64,000 nt of DNA from the NCBI GenBank assembly GCA_041391725.1, contig JAWKNL010000021.1, positions 1 to 64,000 of the forward strand, in the 5' to 3' direction. Each line of letters opens with the position of its first letter. Within the stretch, counting starts at the first letter, position 1. The notes below the pieces were generated by a model that did no database searches, had not been told where the DNA came from, and saw only the letters and a program-made list of their open reading frames with translations. The position numbers and the translations under genes were made by a program. Shown in pieces: positions 41,990 through 50,060 of the stretch. This stretch comes from JAGQVA01 sp041391725. Its GTDB lineage: Bacteria > Bacteroidota > Bacteroidia > J057.

Positions 41990-43923
41990 ACGCAATCCTG
42001 AAATATCTGCGCCGGCTGTATTTGCCGGGCCTGCTTACAGGAATGTTGATTCTTTCCCGAACAGTTTCCCCTGCCCAATGTCCTGACCGGGGATATGATA
42101 CGATATTTTCAGTCTCATGGGACGGAGGCATTCCTCAGGACTGGCAGACTCCGCTTACCTCAGATGGCGATAACTGGAAAGTGGGAAGTGGTGGTTTTGG
42201 TTTTTCGCAACCCGGGGAGGGAAGATGGATTTATGTGGATGACGAATCTTCCAATAAAGTCGGAAGGGCAGAGATACTGACACCAGAGGTGGATATTGCC
42301 GGATTTCAGGGCGACCTGATACTGAGTTTTTTTATCAATTTTCAGGAGTATGGAGGGAAAGGTAAAGCTTCGGTAGAGTTGGGTTCTGATGGGGAATGGG
42401 TGGAAATATGGGCTGATTCCACGGATTTTTCGGGCAAAATCACACTCGATATTTCTGCTCCGGAGCTTATAACCGGGCAGTTTCGCTTTGTATATGACGA
42501 TGGCGGTGAGTGGGGTTGGGGGATGGGACTCGATGACATTATCCTCACCGGAAATGCCAGCCAATGCGGAGACGGAATCTGTAGCATAGGTGAATCACCC
42601 CAGTCATGTCCGGGTGATTGTGAACTGCTGGGTGATCCTGCTCCGTTGTGGATTCCACCAGGAGAGGATCTGGCAGGCGTGGCCGTCAAATACAGGACTT
42701 TTCAGGGCGGAACCATTTGCGATGATTGTTCGGAGGAAATTGATCTGGGATTTGATTTTTCGTTTTTTGGAAAAAAATACCATAAAGTATGGCTGAATCT
42801 GAATGGTAATCTCACATTTGGAGAGGATTATCTGACCTTTACGCCAGAACCCTTTTGCCTTGGCGGGCCGCTGATGATTGCGCCTTTTTTTGGTGATGTG
42901 GATCTCGCAACCGGCGGAGAACTCAAATATTATGCAGACCCGGAAGGCCACTATTTTATTGCAACCTGGACGGAGGTGGGATATTTTGGCTGCAAGGAAA
43001 GGCCCTGTGCACTTTCCAATACTTTCCAGGTGATAATGACCGACAGTACAATTCGCCAAATCCGCAATGTCGTTTTGCCTGTCGGCACTACCATTGTATT
43101 CACGTATGGAGATATGCAATGGACTACCGGAAACTCTTCCGGCGGTGCGGGTGGATTTGGGGGGAGTGCTGCTACGGTGGGCAGCAATCTGGGCGACGGG
43201 AATACCTGTTATGACTACGGTACGTTTGGAAAAGAAGGATTTACCTACGGGGGCAATTCGCAGACAGACGGTTGCCCGCCCAACGGAGTCGATCATCTCG
43301 ACTTCAGGTCTGTTTTTCTGGATGGTAATAAAGGCGAACTGCTGTTTCCTTCCGGAAAAGTTGTCCTTGAAGGAGAAGCAATGCCGGATGGGAATCAGCT
43401 CTATTGGACCATTGACCTTTCCGAAATTGTCGATTATTTCATTGTCGAACGGTCTGTTGATCGGGTGAGGTTTGAAGAATTGAATATGGTATCTGCCGAA
43501 AGCAATATTTTATCAGGTACATTTTACTACGAATATTTGGATGAAGACATTTCGTCCGGTGATCCCTTGTGGTACAGGCTGGTACAAATCCGGTCAGACG
43601 GTTCAATCGTTTATTCTGATACCGTGCAAATCATCAGAGGCAAATCTGATAAGAAAGTTGAGGAAAGCAGTTTTACCCTGCTGAAGGCCGGGCCCAATCC
43701 ATTTGAAACAGAATTGTGGGTGCAATATGCTGCTAAATCGGCGTTTACCACTACCTATAAGCTGGTTGATATGGCCGGACGTCAGCATTTGGCCGGGAAT
43801 ATGAATGTCATTTCGGGGACAGGCGAATTGAGGATTCAGGTACCGGAATTACCCAGTGGAATGTATGTGCTCACCTTCTTTTTCCCCAATGGCCAGCAGC
43901 ATGTGAATCTGGTTCACAGATAA
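41986..43923 (+). CDS. NIDO-domain T9SS-secreted protein
   Basis: The 645-residue protein has a signal peptide (ending SPAQ), a beta-sandwich (residues about 28-185, MAM/CUB-like, with DDIILTGNASQ at its end), a Cys-rich CGDGICSIGESPQSCPGDC segment, and a nidogen-type NIDO domain (LNLNGNLTFGEDYLTF, APFFGDVDLATGGELKYY, FQVIMTDST) up to about residue 440. A FnIII-like part (YFIVERSVDRVRFEEL) and a type A sorting domain (LKAGPNPFETELWV to the C-terminus) follow. NIDO domains occur in extracellular adhesive proteins, so a role in surface adhesion is likely but not shown. It is coupled to the small membrane protein before it. Confidence 0.85.
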   Translation: MNAILKYLRRLYLPGLLTGMLILSRTVSPAQCPDRGYDTIFSVSWDGGIPQDWQTPLTSDGDNWKVGSGGFGFSQPGEGRWIYVDDESSNKVGRAEILTPEVDIAGFQGDLILSFFINFQEYGGKGKASVELGSDGEWVEIWADSTDFSGKITLDISAPELITGQFRFVYDDGGEWGWGMGLDDIILTGNASQCGDGICSIGESPQSCPGDCELLGDPAPLWIPPGEDLAGVAVKYRTFQGGTICDDCSEEIDLGFDFSFFGKKYHKVWLNLNGNLTFGEDYLTFTPEPFCLGGPLMIAPFFGDVDLATGGELKYYADPEGHYFIATWTEVGYFGCKERPCALSNTFQVIMTDSTIRQIRNVVLPVGTTIVFTYGDMQWTTGNSSGGAGGFGGSAATVGSNLGDGNTCYDYGTFGKEGFTYGGNSQTDGCPPNGVDHLDFRSVFLDGNKGELLFPSGKVVLEGEAMPDGNQLYWTIDLSEIVDYFIVERSVDRVRFEELNMVSAESNILSGTFYYEYLDEDISSGDPLWYRLVQIRSDGSIVYSDTVQIIRGKSDKKVEESSFTLLKAGPNPFETELWVQYAAKSAFTTTYKLVDMAGRQHLAGNMNVISGTGELRIQVPELPSGMYVLTFFFPNGQQHVNLVHR

Positions 43924-43925
43924 AA

Positions 43926-45269
43926 TTAGCCCAGTCTTTTCAGTGCAATGGCAAGTAAAGCAATGCTGGACAAAGTAAAGCCTAATGCCAGCCAGCGGGT
44001 GTAAGGATGTTTGGGCGCCGGTTTTTGAGAAGCATCGCTGAAAGCGTGATCGTAAAAATGATTCAGCGCGTTGACTTCCATAAGTTGCGGGATATCATCG
44101 CCTCCGACTTTTACCGGAATCAGATCTATTTCAAGCGAGTCATAAGCCTGTCTTTGGGTATTAAAATAATAAAACAATACAGGCCCGAGATTGTAAGTGC
44201 CTGGATATGCGGGAATGATTTCATATACAAACTGCTTCCTGAATACCAGTGCTGTATCTTTATGCTCTTTTGAGGTTCGGACAGATGGCTCGAAATAAAC
44301 CAGCTTTTCGTGTTCCGGCAATCGGGGCCGGGTAATAAGATCGGGGTTCCCTGACCCTGAAATCGTGATTTCAAGCCGAATATCCTCCCCGGTCGTATAT
44401 TCTTTTCTGGATACTTCGTGGAATAGGGAAAATGTGCCGATGGCAGGAGATTTGGTAAGCGTGGTGGGCGGGACTGCTTTCGCCTCAAAGGTAGCTGGGG
44501 GGATTGGTATTTCACCGGAAATAGTCTGGCTGCCTACGACTACGTTTTTACGGTTTCTGATCACCTGCTGTCGCTCAACCTGAACTTTCAGGTCATTGAG
44601 GGTGAATATGCCTGGCTGAGCAGGGAAAATATACAGCCGGGCAAGGGTAAGTCTGGTAAATCCATTTGCGACTATCGGGGTTGCCTGTATGGGGTCAGCA
44701 ACTCCTTCTATCAGGAGGCCCACAGATGAAGCCTGACGAGCGATATCGGAAATACTCACCGGAAGAAAACGGACAAATTTGAGGTCGCGGTCAGCTATGG
44801 TAGCAATGACTTCGGCTGTGATTTGTTCGCCTGCATAACAGGTATTTTTGTCGGGGACAACCGCGATGGAAATATCTACAGGTACATCTTCAAATTTGTT
44901 TAAAACCGAAGGCTTTTCTACTTCTACCAGAAGTTTTCTTGTCATCCGGGTTCCACTGCTCGTCGCAACGGCAAAAGGAGGAACCGTAAACTTGCCCGTT
45001 TTCAGCGGGTGGTAATATTGGGAATAATGAACTTCTTCCGGATACCTGCGCACAAGGGAAGAAAGATCTTTGGAAGTTACCCTGGAAAAACCCGTAATTT
45101 CCGGGAAAACCGGAGAAGCGGAAAGCGGATCCCCTTTCACGATCAGAATAAGTTGCAGTTGATCATCCAGTGTGATAAAAGGCTTCCCGGAGTATAGCTG
45201 AATTTCCTGTCCGGAAACTATTCTGGAAAAAAACACCAAACAACTTATGAGCAGTAATCGTTTCTTCAT
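43926..45269 (-). CDS. batD: BatD-like oxygen-tolerance protein
   Basis: The 447-residue protein has a signal peptide, several Ig-like beta domains and a C-terminal membrane helix (WLALGFTLSSIALLAIAL). The order and segments such as YHPLKTGKFTVPPFAV, TCYAGEQITAEVIATI and YTTGEDIRLEITISGSGNPDLI match BatD of the Bacteroides aerotolerance cluster. BatA, BatB, BatC and the MoxR ATPase are not beside it, so it is an orphan copy or one member of a dispersed set. It presumably displays its Ig domains in the periplasm. It is divergent from ubiX and converges with the NIDO gene two bases from its stop. Confidence 0.8.
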   Translation of the reverse strand: MKKRLLLISCLVFFSRIVSGQEIQLYSGKPFITLDDQLQLILIVKGDPLSASPVFPEITGFSRVTSKDLSSLVRRYPEEVHYSQYYHPLKTGKFTVPPFAVATSSGTRMTRKLLVEVEKPSVLNKFEDVPVDISIAVVPDKNTCYAGEQITAEVIATIADRDLKFVRFLPVSISDIARQASSVGLLIEGVADPIQATPIVANGFTRLTLARLYIFPAQPGIFTLNDLKVQVERQQVIRNRKNVVVGSQTISGEIPIPPATFEAKAVPPTTLTKSPAIGTFSLFHEVSRKEYTTGEDIRLEITISGSGNPDLITRPRLPEHEKLVYFEPSVRTSKEHKDTALVFRKQFVYEIIPAYPGTYNLGPVLFYYFNTQRQAYDSLEIDLIPVKVGGDDIPQLMEVNALNHFYDHAFSDASQKPAPKHPYTRWLALGFTLSSIALLAIALKRLG

Positions 45270-45377
45270 TATTATAGGGGGAAAAACATTTTACCTTTTC
45301 GATTTAACCATTTACGAAAACTAAGGTTTTTTTGCATTTTCTGACTACACACGGGTTTAAGCGGTTGAAATTGGCGT

Positions 45378-46079
45378 ATGAATGAACAAAAAAAGAAAAT
45401 AGTATTGGCAGTCACAGGCGCAAGCGGTAGCATTTATGCCCGGAGACTAATGGCGCAACTGGCCCGGAGAGAGGACGTGGAAGTCGGGGTGGTTTTTTCG
45501 AAAAATGCCCCGGATGTATGGCGCCACGAACTTGGAGAAGCGTGCTGGAGCCCGTTTCCGGTATATGACCGTACAGATTACCGGGCGCCTTTTGCCTCAG
45601 GTTCGGCCCGATATGAGCATATGGTGATTGTGCCCTGCTCTATGGGCACACTTGGGCGCATCGCCTCGGGCCTATCCGATGACCTCACTACCCGGGCAGC
45701 CGATGTCATGTTAAAAGAGCGCCGCCAACTGATCTGCGTGATCCGCGATACCCCGCTGAATCTGATTCACATAGAGAATATGCGTACCATCACCCTGGCA
45801 GGCGGAATCATTTTACCGGCGGCGCCTTCATTTTATTCCCATCCCAAAGATTTTGACGAACTGGCCGATACAGTTACGCACCGCATTATAGATTTGATGG
45901 GATTACGTGCTGATTCGTATCGCTGGGGGAGAAGGGCGATTCGTAATCATTCTGGCAGTATGCGCTCTTCCTTCCAGCCGGCAACGCTTTTTTCGTGGCT
46001 GCTGAAACTTATTCCCAAAAGGTGGATGGTTTTTCGTGAAGAGATATATCGCTCAAAATATCTTTTATTTCTGATCTGA
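45378..46079 (+). CDS. ubiX: UbiX-family flavin prenyltransferase, extended C-terminus
   Basis: UbiX makes prenylated FMN for UbiD-type decarboxylases. The 233-residue protein has the FMN-binding VTGASGSIYA, the VIVPCSMGTLGRIASGLSDD loop, ERRQLICVIRDTPLN and GGIILPAAPSFYSHP, all family hallmarks. UbiX normally ends after the DLMGLRADSYRWG segment near 190 residues. Here about 44 more residues follow (from about RAIRNH), read from DNA that is also the 3' end of the convergent ATPase pseudogene, a 133-base overlap. The tail looks like accidental read-through after loss of the native stop. No ubiD is nearby. Confidence 0.9.
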   Translation: MNEQKKKIVLAVTGASGSIYARRLMAQLARREDVEVGVVFSKNAPDVWRHELGEACWSPFPVYDRTDYRAPFASGSARYEHMVIVPCSMGTLGRIASGLSDDLTTRAADVMLKERRQLICVIRDTPLNLIHIENMRTITLAGGIILPAAPSFYSHPKDFDELADTVTHRIIDLMGLRADSYRWGRRAIRNHSGSMRSSFQPATLFSWLLKLIPKRWMVFREEIYRSKYLLFLI

Positions 46080-47491
46080 TCCAGCGCTACAGAAGCGGGC
46101 TCTTCCAGTTTAAATTCGATGATATAGATATCTCCGGGGGTATGGATGACTGTATCAATCCTGCCCATATTGGTACTGACTTCAGTTTCCGTGTAGTTTC
46201 CCAAAAAATGAAAACAGATGTACAAAAGAGAATGATAATACGCCTCTTTATTGGAGATAAATATTTGGTAAGGAATTCTTGCAAAGAGTTCTTTTACAGC
46301 ATCAATAAATTGGGGGACATTATTGGCAAACAAAGCATCCTGAATATTGAGAATGCTATTGGTTGTGAAGGCCGGATCTTCAAACATGAGATCTCCGAGA
46401 ATATACTGCTGCATGGATTCTCTCACTTCTCTGTTTGGATAATCCAGCGTAAATCGGTGTGTTTCTTTTTCTTTAATCGTAAGGTATCCTGTCTGGAACA
46501 GTAACGGAAGAAGCCTTACTCTTTCGATATCATAAGCAGCAAAACTGCTTTCATTTACTTTCAGGTTTTCAATTTTATAAAAATTCTCGGCCTTCATCAG
46601 TGGAAGAAGGAAGGCGGGAGTACCTGTCTCAAACCAAAAATTTCTGAAGGTCTGTTGACTAAGAAATACCAGCAGCGAAAATGGGTTATAAACAAATTTT
46701 TCCCCATCCCAGCTGTATCCGTTGTACCATTCCTTTATTTTCAGTTGCAATTGATCGTTGGTGATTTTTTGGTAACTGGCAATATTGAGGAGATAGTCTT
46801 CCATATATTGTGATACTTCCTCATCGGTTATTCCAAGAAGATCCGAAAAATCCTTGTGCATCGTAAGGTCGTGCAGGTTATTGAGGTCGGAAAACAAACT
46901 TACCTTACTGAAACGGGATACGCCTGTGAGCATGAAAAAACGAATATATGGGTCTGCGTCTTTCACCACAGAATAGAAGTTTTTCATTACCCATTGGTTT
47001 TCTCTTGCCTGGCTATTTGCTTTTCCGAGGTAATCAATAATGGGTTTATCATATTCATCAATCAGAATGACAACCTGCCCATGGCTTTCATAAACCTTTT
47101 CCAATAGTTCTCTGAACTGGTCTTTTAATTCTGGCGATCCTAATTGAACTCCCAGTCGCCCGGCATTTTTCTGCAATTCTTCTGATAGTGCTGTCTCCAG
47201 CGATCGTTTATGGTAATTGAGAGAAGAAAATCCGATGTGAATAACCGGATAAGACTTCTGCCAGTCCCAAAGCTGATAAATCTTTAAGTCTTTAAATAAA
47301 ACGCGGTTGCCTTCAAAAACTTCTTTGATAGTGGATAGAAGCAGAGATTTTCCAAACCTTCATGGACGGGAAAGGAAAAAGTATTTTCCAGCCTGAAGCA
47401 ACCTGTAAATATCAGCCGTTTTGTCAACGTATAAATAGTTGTTTTGAATAATTTCCCGCAGAGTCTGGATGCCTATAGGTAATTGCTTCAT
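45947..47491 (-). pseudogene. AAA-ATPase-like/PD-(D/E)XK protein with one nonsense codon
   Basis: The full frame runs from the ATG at 47491, starting MKQLPIGIQTLREIIQNNY, to 45947 and would encode about 514 residues of the AAA-ATPase-like plus PD-(D/E)XK nuclease family. Parts are YVDKTADIYRLL, the P-loop region SRP(stop)RFGKSLLLSTIK, VILIDEYDKPI as Walker B, MLTGVSRFSKVSLFSDLNNL, the helical middle, and the nuclease-like RIDTVIHTPGDIYIIEFKL near the C-terminus. The only lesion found is TGA at codon 44 (47362-47360) where family members have Arg, a CGA-to-TGA change. The last long open part starts after it, so only a P-loop-less 409-residue fragment starting at 47176 could be made from a later start. 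Family members are often part of mobile or expanded gene sets. Confidence 0.85.
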
Positions 47492-47514
47492 TTCTCAAAT
47501 ATACTGGGTTTCGG

Positions 47515-48558
47515 TTACTTCTGAACAAATTCTTTGTACCAGTTTTCTATTTTTGCGGCATCGGGAGGTGCTCCTTCCACGACAATCATCCGGTGGAAAA
47601 AAGTAGTTGATTGTTTTTTTGTAAGGGTAAATTTTACCTGATCTTCTTTTTTGTTATAGGACTGCCGGCCCAGATTATTCACCGCAAACAGCCCGTAGTC
47701 GCGGGCATGCCAGTAGGCGGGAAAGTTCTGGTTGCCGGGGTGATCCATGAAAATAATGCTTATGGTTTTTCCCTCTACATTTCCGGACAGTCTGATCCAG
47801 CGCGCGGTTTTTCCCCAGGCATCGTCGTCTGTAAGGCCCTCACTGGTGAGGTAACTGCCGGAGGTAAGCAGATGCTCCGTGATGGGGGTAGCAGAAACCT
47901 TTCCGGTGGCGTCGATTCGCCTGGCAGGCTTTGCGGTGGGCAGTTCCAACTCCTGCCGCAGCCGGATGCCATACATCCCCTCTTTGGAGTCCGAAAAAGT
48001 TACCGGATCACCCAACGCAGAAAGGCGGGTTTTCCGGTCCAGTATCCAGGCATTTCCGTCAACCGAAAACAGATAGGAGGTTTTTTCTTTGAGGAGTGGA
48101 CGGCCCTCGTGGTTTTGCCATTCAGACAGCGTCTCAATGATGGCTCCGTGCGCGTCTGATCGTGTAGTCAGTATTTTGACAGGGACGATAGCGCCGTATT
48201 TGTCCCGTTTCTCTTCCGCTATGGCATCTGAATTATTCCAGAAATCCAGCCCGTTTACATCTCCGTGGTTAAACCATATTCCTATATGATGCGGATGGTC
48301 TATCCGGTCTCCTTCTCTGGGATTGAGGGGAAAACCACGGGTGATTTCAGTGCCTTCTGTAGAAGTTACCGGGTATAAAACGGGTTTGGGCAGATCTTTA
48401 GTAAAATGAAGACGGGTAACCATTTGCTCCCCAACCCTGATTTCAACTGCAGTATCTGAAGGGTAGAGCAGAACCGGTTTTTGGGCAAACAGGGATTGAC
48501 TCATAAAAAACCATAAACTCAATATCAAACAAATAGTTACCCGCATAATCTTAACCAT
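47515..48558 (-). CDS. DUF6807 (PmoA-like) secreted protein
   Basis: The 347-residue protein matches the DUF6807 family, often annotated as methane-oxygenase PmoA-like; the name does not imply that activity. Landmarks are TRGFPLNPREGDRIDHPHH, GIWFNHGDVNGLDFWNN, MYGIRLRQELEL, WIRLSGNVEGKTISIIFMDHPGN and YWHARDYGLFAVNNLG. A signal peptide (ending LFAQ) places it in the periplasm. DUF6807 proteins are frequent in sugar-degradation clusters and are probably carbohydrate-active. I take the ATG at 48558, which overlaps the stop of the upstream small gene; the ATG at 48546 is possible too. The two genes are therefore coupled. Confidence 0.8.
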   Translation of the reverse strand: MVKIMRVTICLILSLWFFMSQSLFAQKPVLLYPSDTAVEIRVGEQMVTRLHFTKDLPKPVLYPVTSTEGTEITRGFPLNPREGDRIDHPHHIGIWFNHGDVNGLDFWNNSDAIAEEKRDKYGAIVPVKILTTRSDAHGAIIETLSEWQNHEGRPLLKEKTSYLFSVDGNAWILDRKTRLSALGDPVTFSDSKEGMYGIRLRQELELPTAKPARRIDATGKVSATPITEHLLTSGSYLTSEGLTDDDAWGKTARWIRLSGNVEGKTISIIFMDHPGNQNFPAYWHARDYGLFAVNNLGRQSYNKKEDQVKFTLTKKQSTTFFHRMIVVEGAPPDAAKIENWYKEFVQK

Positions 48559-48772
48559 TAAAGCCGAGCACACCTTTCTGCTTTTCTTTCTTCTCAATAA
48601 CCACTACTGTAAAGTAAATTCCCTTTTCCGTGCTGCTGGGGACGATATATTTAATGCCTTCGATCTGATCTTCGGGGATGATTTCGTACAGTTTGGCAGT
48701 AACGTCAACCGAGCCCTGCTCAAAAGCCTTTGTCTCGAAATATAAGGTGATGATTTTCTGTCTTTCTTTCAT
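48551..48772 (-). CDS. Small hypothetical protein
   Basis: I do not recognise this 73-residue protein. It is charged, without a signal or membrane segment, and looks alpha/beta: KIITLYFETKAFEQGSV, then YEIIPEDQIEGIKYIVPSST and YFTVVVIEKKEKQ. Its stop overlaps the start region of the DUF6807 gene by eight bases, and its own start lies near a low-complexity upstream region, so it is the leading gene of a two-gene transcript. Confidence 0.5.
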   Translation of the reverse strand: MKERQKIITLYFETKAFEQGSVDVTAKLYEIIPEDQIEGIKYIVPSSTEKGIYFTVVVIEKKEKQKGVLGFNG

Positions 48773-48944
48773 AGGGTTTAAATTAACCTGTTTTTAGGGT
48801 AAGGGCAAACAAAACTTTTGCCTGCCGGACCGGAGATAGACGCTTCGGGAAAAAAAATATTGTAAAAAATCAGTTAAAGTTAAAACATTAATGTTTAAAC
48901 ATCGTTTGAATACCGTATTCACTTTAACACTAAAACTAATTGAA

Positions 48945-49532
48945 ATGAAAAACCTTATTATTCTCACTCTGATAGCTTTTTGGGGGCTGAATGCTGGATT
49001 AGCACAAAAAACATGGAATGCGGATGGTTCACACTCCAACATCAATTTTACGGTTACCCACATGGTGATTTCCGAGGTGGATGGTTCTTTTAAAGATTTT
49101 ACTGCCTCTGCCGTTACCAAAGGCGAGGGTTTTGAAAATGCTGAGATTTCTTTTTCTGCAAAAGTTGCCTCAGTAAATACCGACAATACGCAGCGCGATC
49201 AGCACCTCCAGTCGGCTGATTTTTTTGATGCGGCCAATTACCCTGAGATTTCTTTCAAAAGTAAGTCTTTCACCTCCGACGGCAATGGCAAATATAAACT
49301 TACAGGAGACCTTACGATGCACGGGGTTACCAAAGAAGTTGTACTGGATGTGGTAAACAAAGGTACGGTCAAAGATCCCTGGGGAAATGAGCGCAGCGGA
49401 TTTAAGCTTTCAGGCGCGGTCAATCGTTTTGATTATGGGCTGAAATGGAATATGGCGCTGGAAGCCGGAGGCCTGGTAGTTGGCGAAGAAGTACAAATAA
49501 ATTGTAATATTGAGCTTGTTGCTGCAAAATAG
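48945..49532 (+). CDS. YceI family periplasmic protein
   Basis: The 195-residue protein has a signal peptide (ending GLAQ) and one YceI domain, a lipocalin-like barrel that binds isoprenoid or other amphiphilic lipids. Segments typical of the family are WNADGSHSNINFTVTHM, VNTDNTQRDQHLQSADFFD, YPEISFKSKSF, KLTGDLTMHGVTKEVVLDV and the C-terminal VGEEVQINCNIELV. The ATG at 48945 is used because it starts the signal sequence. It lies 72 bases before a MarR-type gene on the same strand, a pairing seen in other Bacteroidota, with a hairpin between them. Confidence 0.92.
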   Translation: MKNLIILTLIAFWGLNAGLAQKTWNADGSHSNINFTVTHMVISEVDGSFKDFTASAVTKGEGFENAEISFSAKVASVNTDNTQRDQHLQSADFFDAANYPEISFKSKSFTSDGNGKYKLTGDLTMHGVTKEVVLDVVNKGTVKDPWGNERSGFKLSGAVNRFDYGLKWNMALEAGGLVVGEEVQINCNIELVAAK

Positions 49533-49563
49533 TGGCTATATTCATGGTTGAATTTTAGAATAC

Positions 49564-49588
49564 CCCCTCCTGCCATTGGCGGGAGGGG
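49564..49588 (+). promoter_or_regulatory. GC-rich hairpin in the yceI-marR gap
   Basis: CCCCTCCTGCC and GGCGGGAGGGG form an 11-bp stem with one G-T pair and a three-base loop. It lies 31 bases after the yceI stop and 16 bases before the marR start. It has no T tract, so it is more likely a leader hairpin, processing site or repeat unit than a classical terminator. Confidence 0.6.
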
Positions 49589-49604
49589 AAAATTTCGTTT
49601 CAGG

Positions 49605-50060
49605 ATGAAGTTAGAAGATGCAATTAAACAAAAGACCCCTTTTCGCAGTGCCAAGCAAAAAATGCTGGTGAACATTCTTTTCACTCAAAACTGGCTGCTG
49701 GACTTACAGAAAAACGTATTCAAACCTTATGGGATTACCCCGCAGCAGTACAATGTGTTGCGCATTCTCAGAGGCCAGCATCCCCAGCCGGTTTCCACCT
49801 GTGTGATCAGAGATCGTATGCTCGATCGTATGTCTGACGTTTCCCGTATTGTTGACCGGCTGGTCAAAAAAGATCTGGTGATCCGGACCACCTGTCAGTC
49901 AGACAAGCGACTGGTAGATGTACATATCAATGACAATGGCCTGGCACTTTTGACATCTATTGACGACCGGACTCAGGAAATGGACCGGGCTTTTGCTTCA
50001 GTGACCGATGAAGAAGCATTGCAAATCAGCGATTTGCTTGACAAACTGCGGGGCGATTAA
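49605..50060 (+). CDS. MarR family transcriptional regulator
   Basis: The 151-residue protein has the MarR winged helix-turn-helix: YGITPQQYNVLRILRGQHPQ, VSRIVDRLVKKDLVIRTTC as recognition helix and wing start, and SDKRLVDVHINDNGLALL. MarR proteins act as dimers that bind DNA and are released by small ligands. Next to yceI it probably controls lipid- or stress-related genes and itself. I chose the ATG at 49605, after the hairpin. Its TAA stop shares the palindrome TTAA with the stop of the convergent penicillin-binding protein gene. Confidence 0.9.
   Translation: MKLEDAIKQKTPFRSAKQKMLVNILFTQNWLLDLQKNVFKPYGITPQQYNVLRILRGQHPQPVSTCVIRDRMLDRMSDVSRIVDRLVKKDLVIRTTCQSDKRLVDVHINDNGLALLTSIDDRTQEMDRAFASVTDEEALQISDLLDKLRGD

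Noticed and set aside
2522..47362. TGA read as an amino acid (recoding)
   Set aside because: TGA ends many intact genes here, for example ubiX, and the in-frame TGA codons occur only in genes that look decayed.
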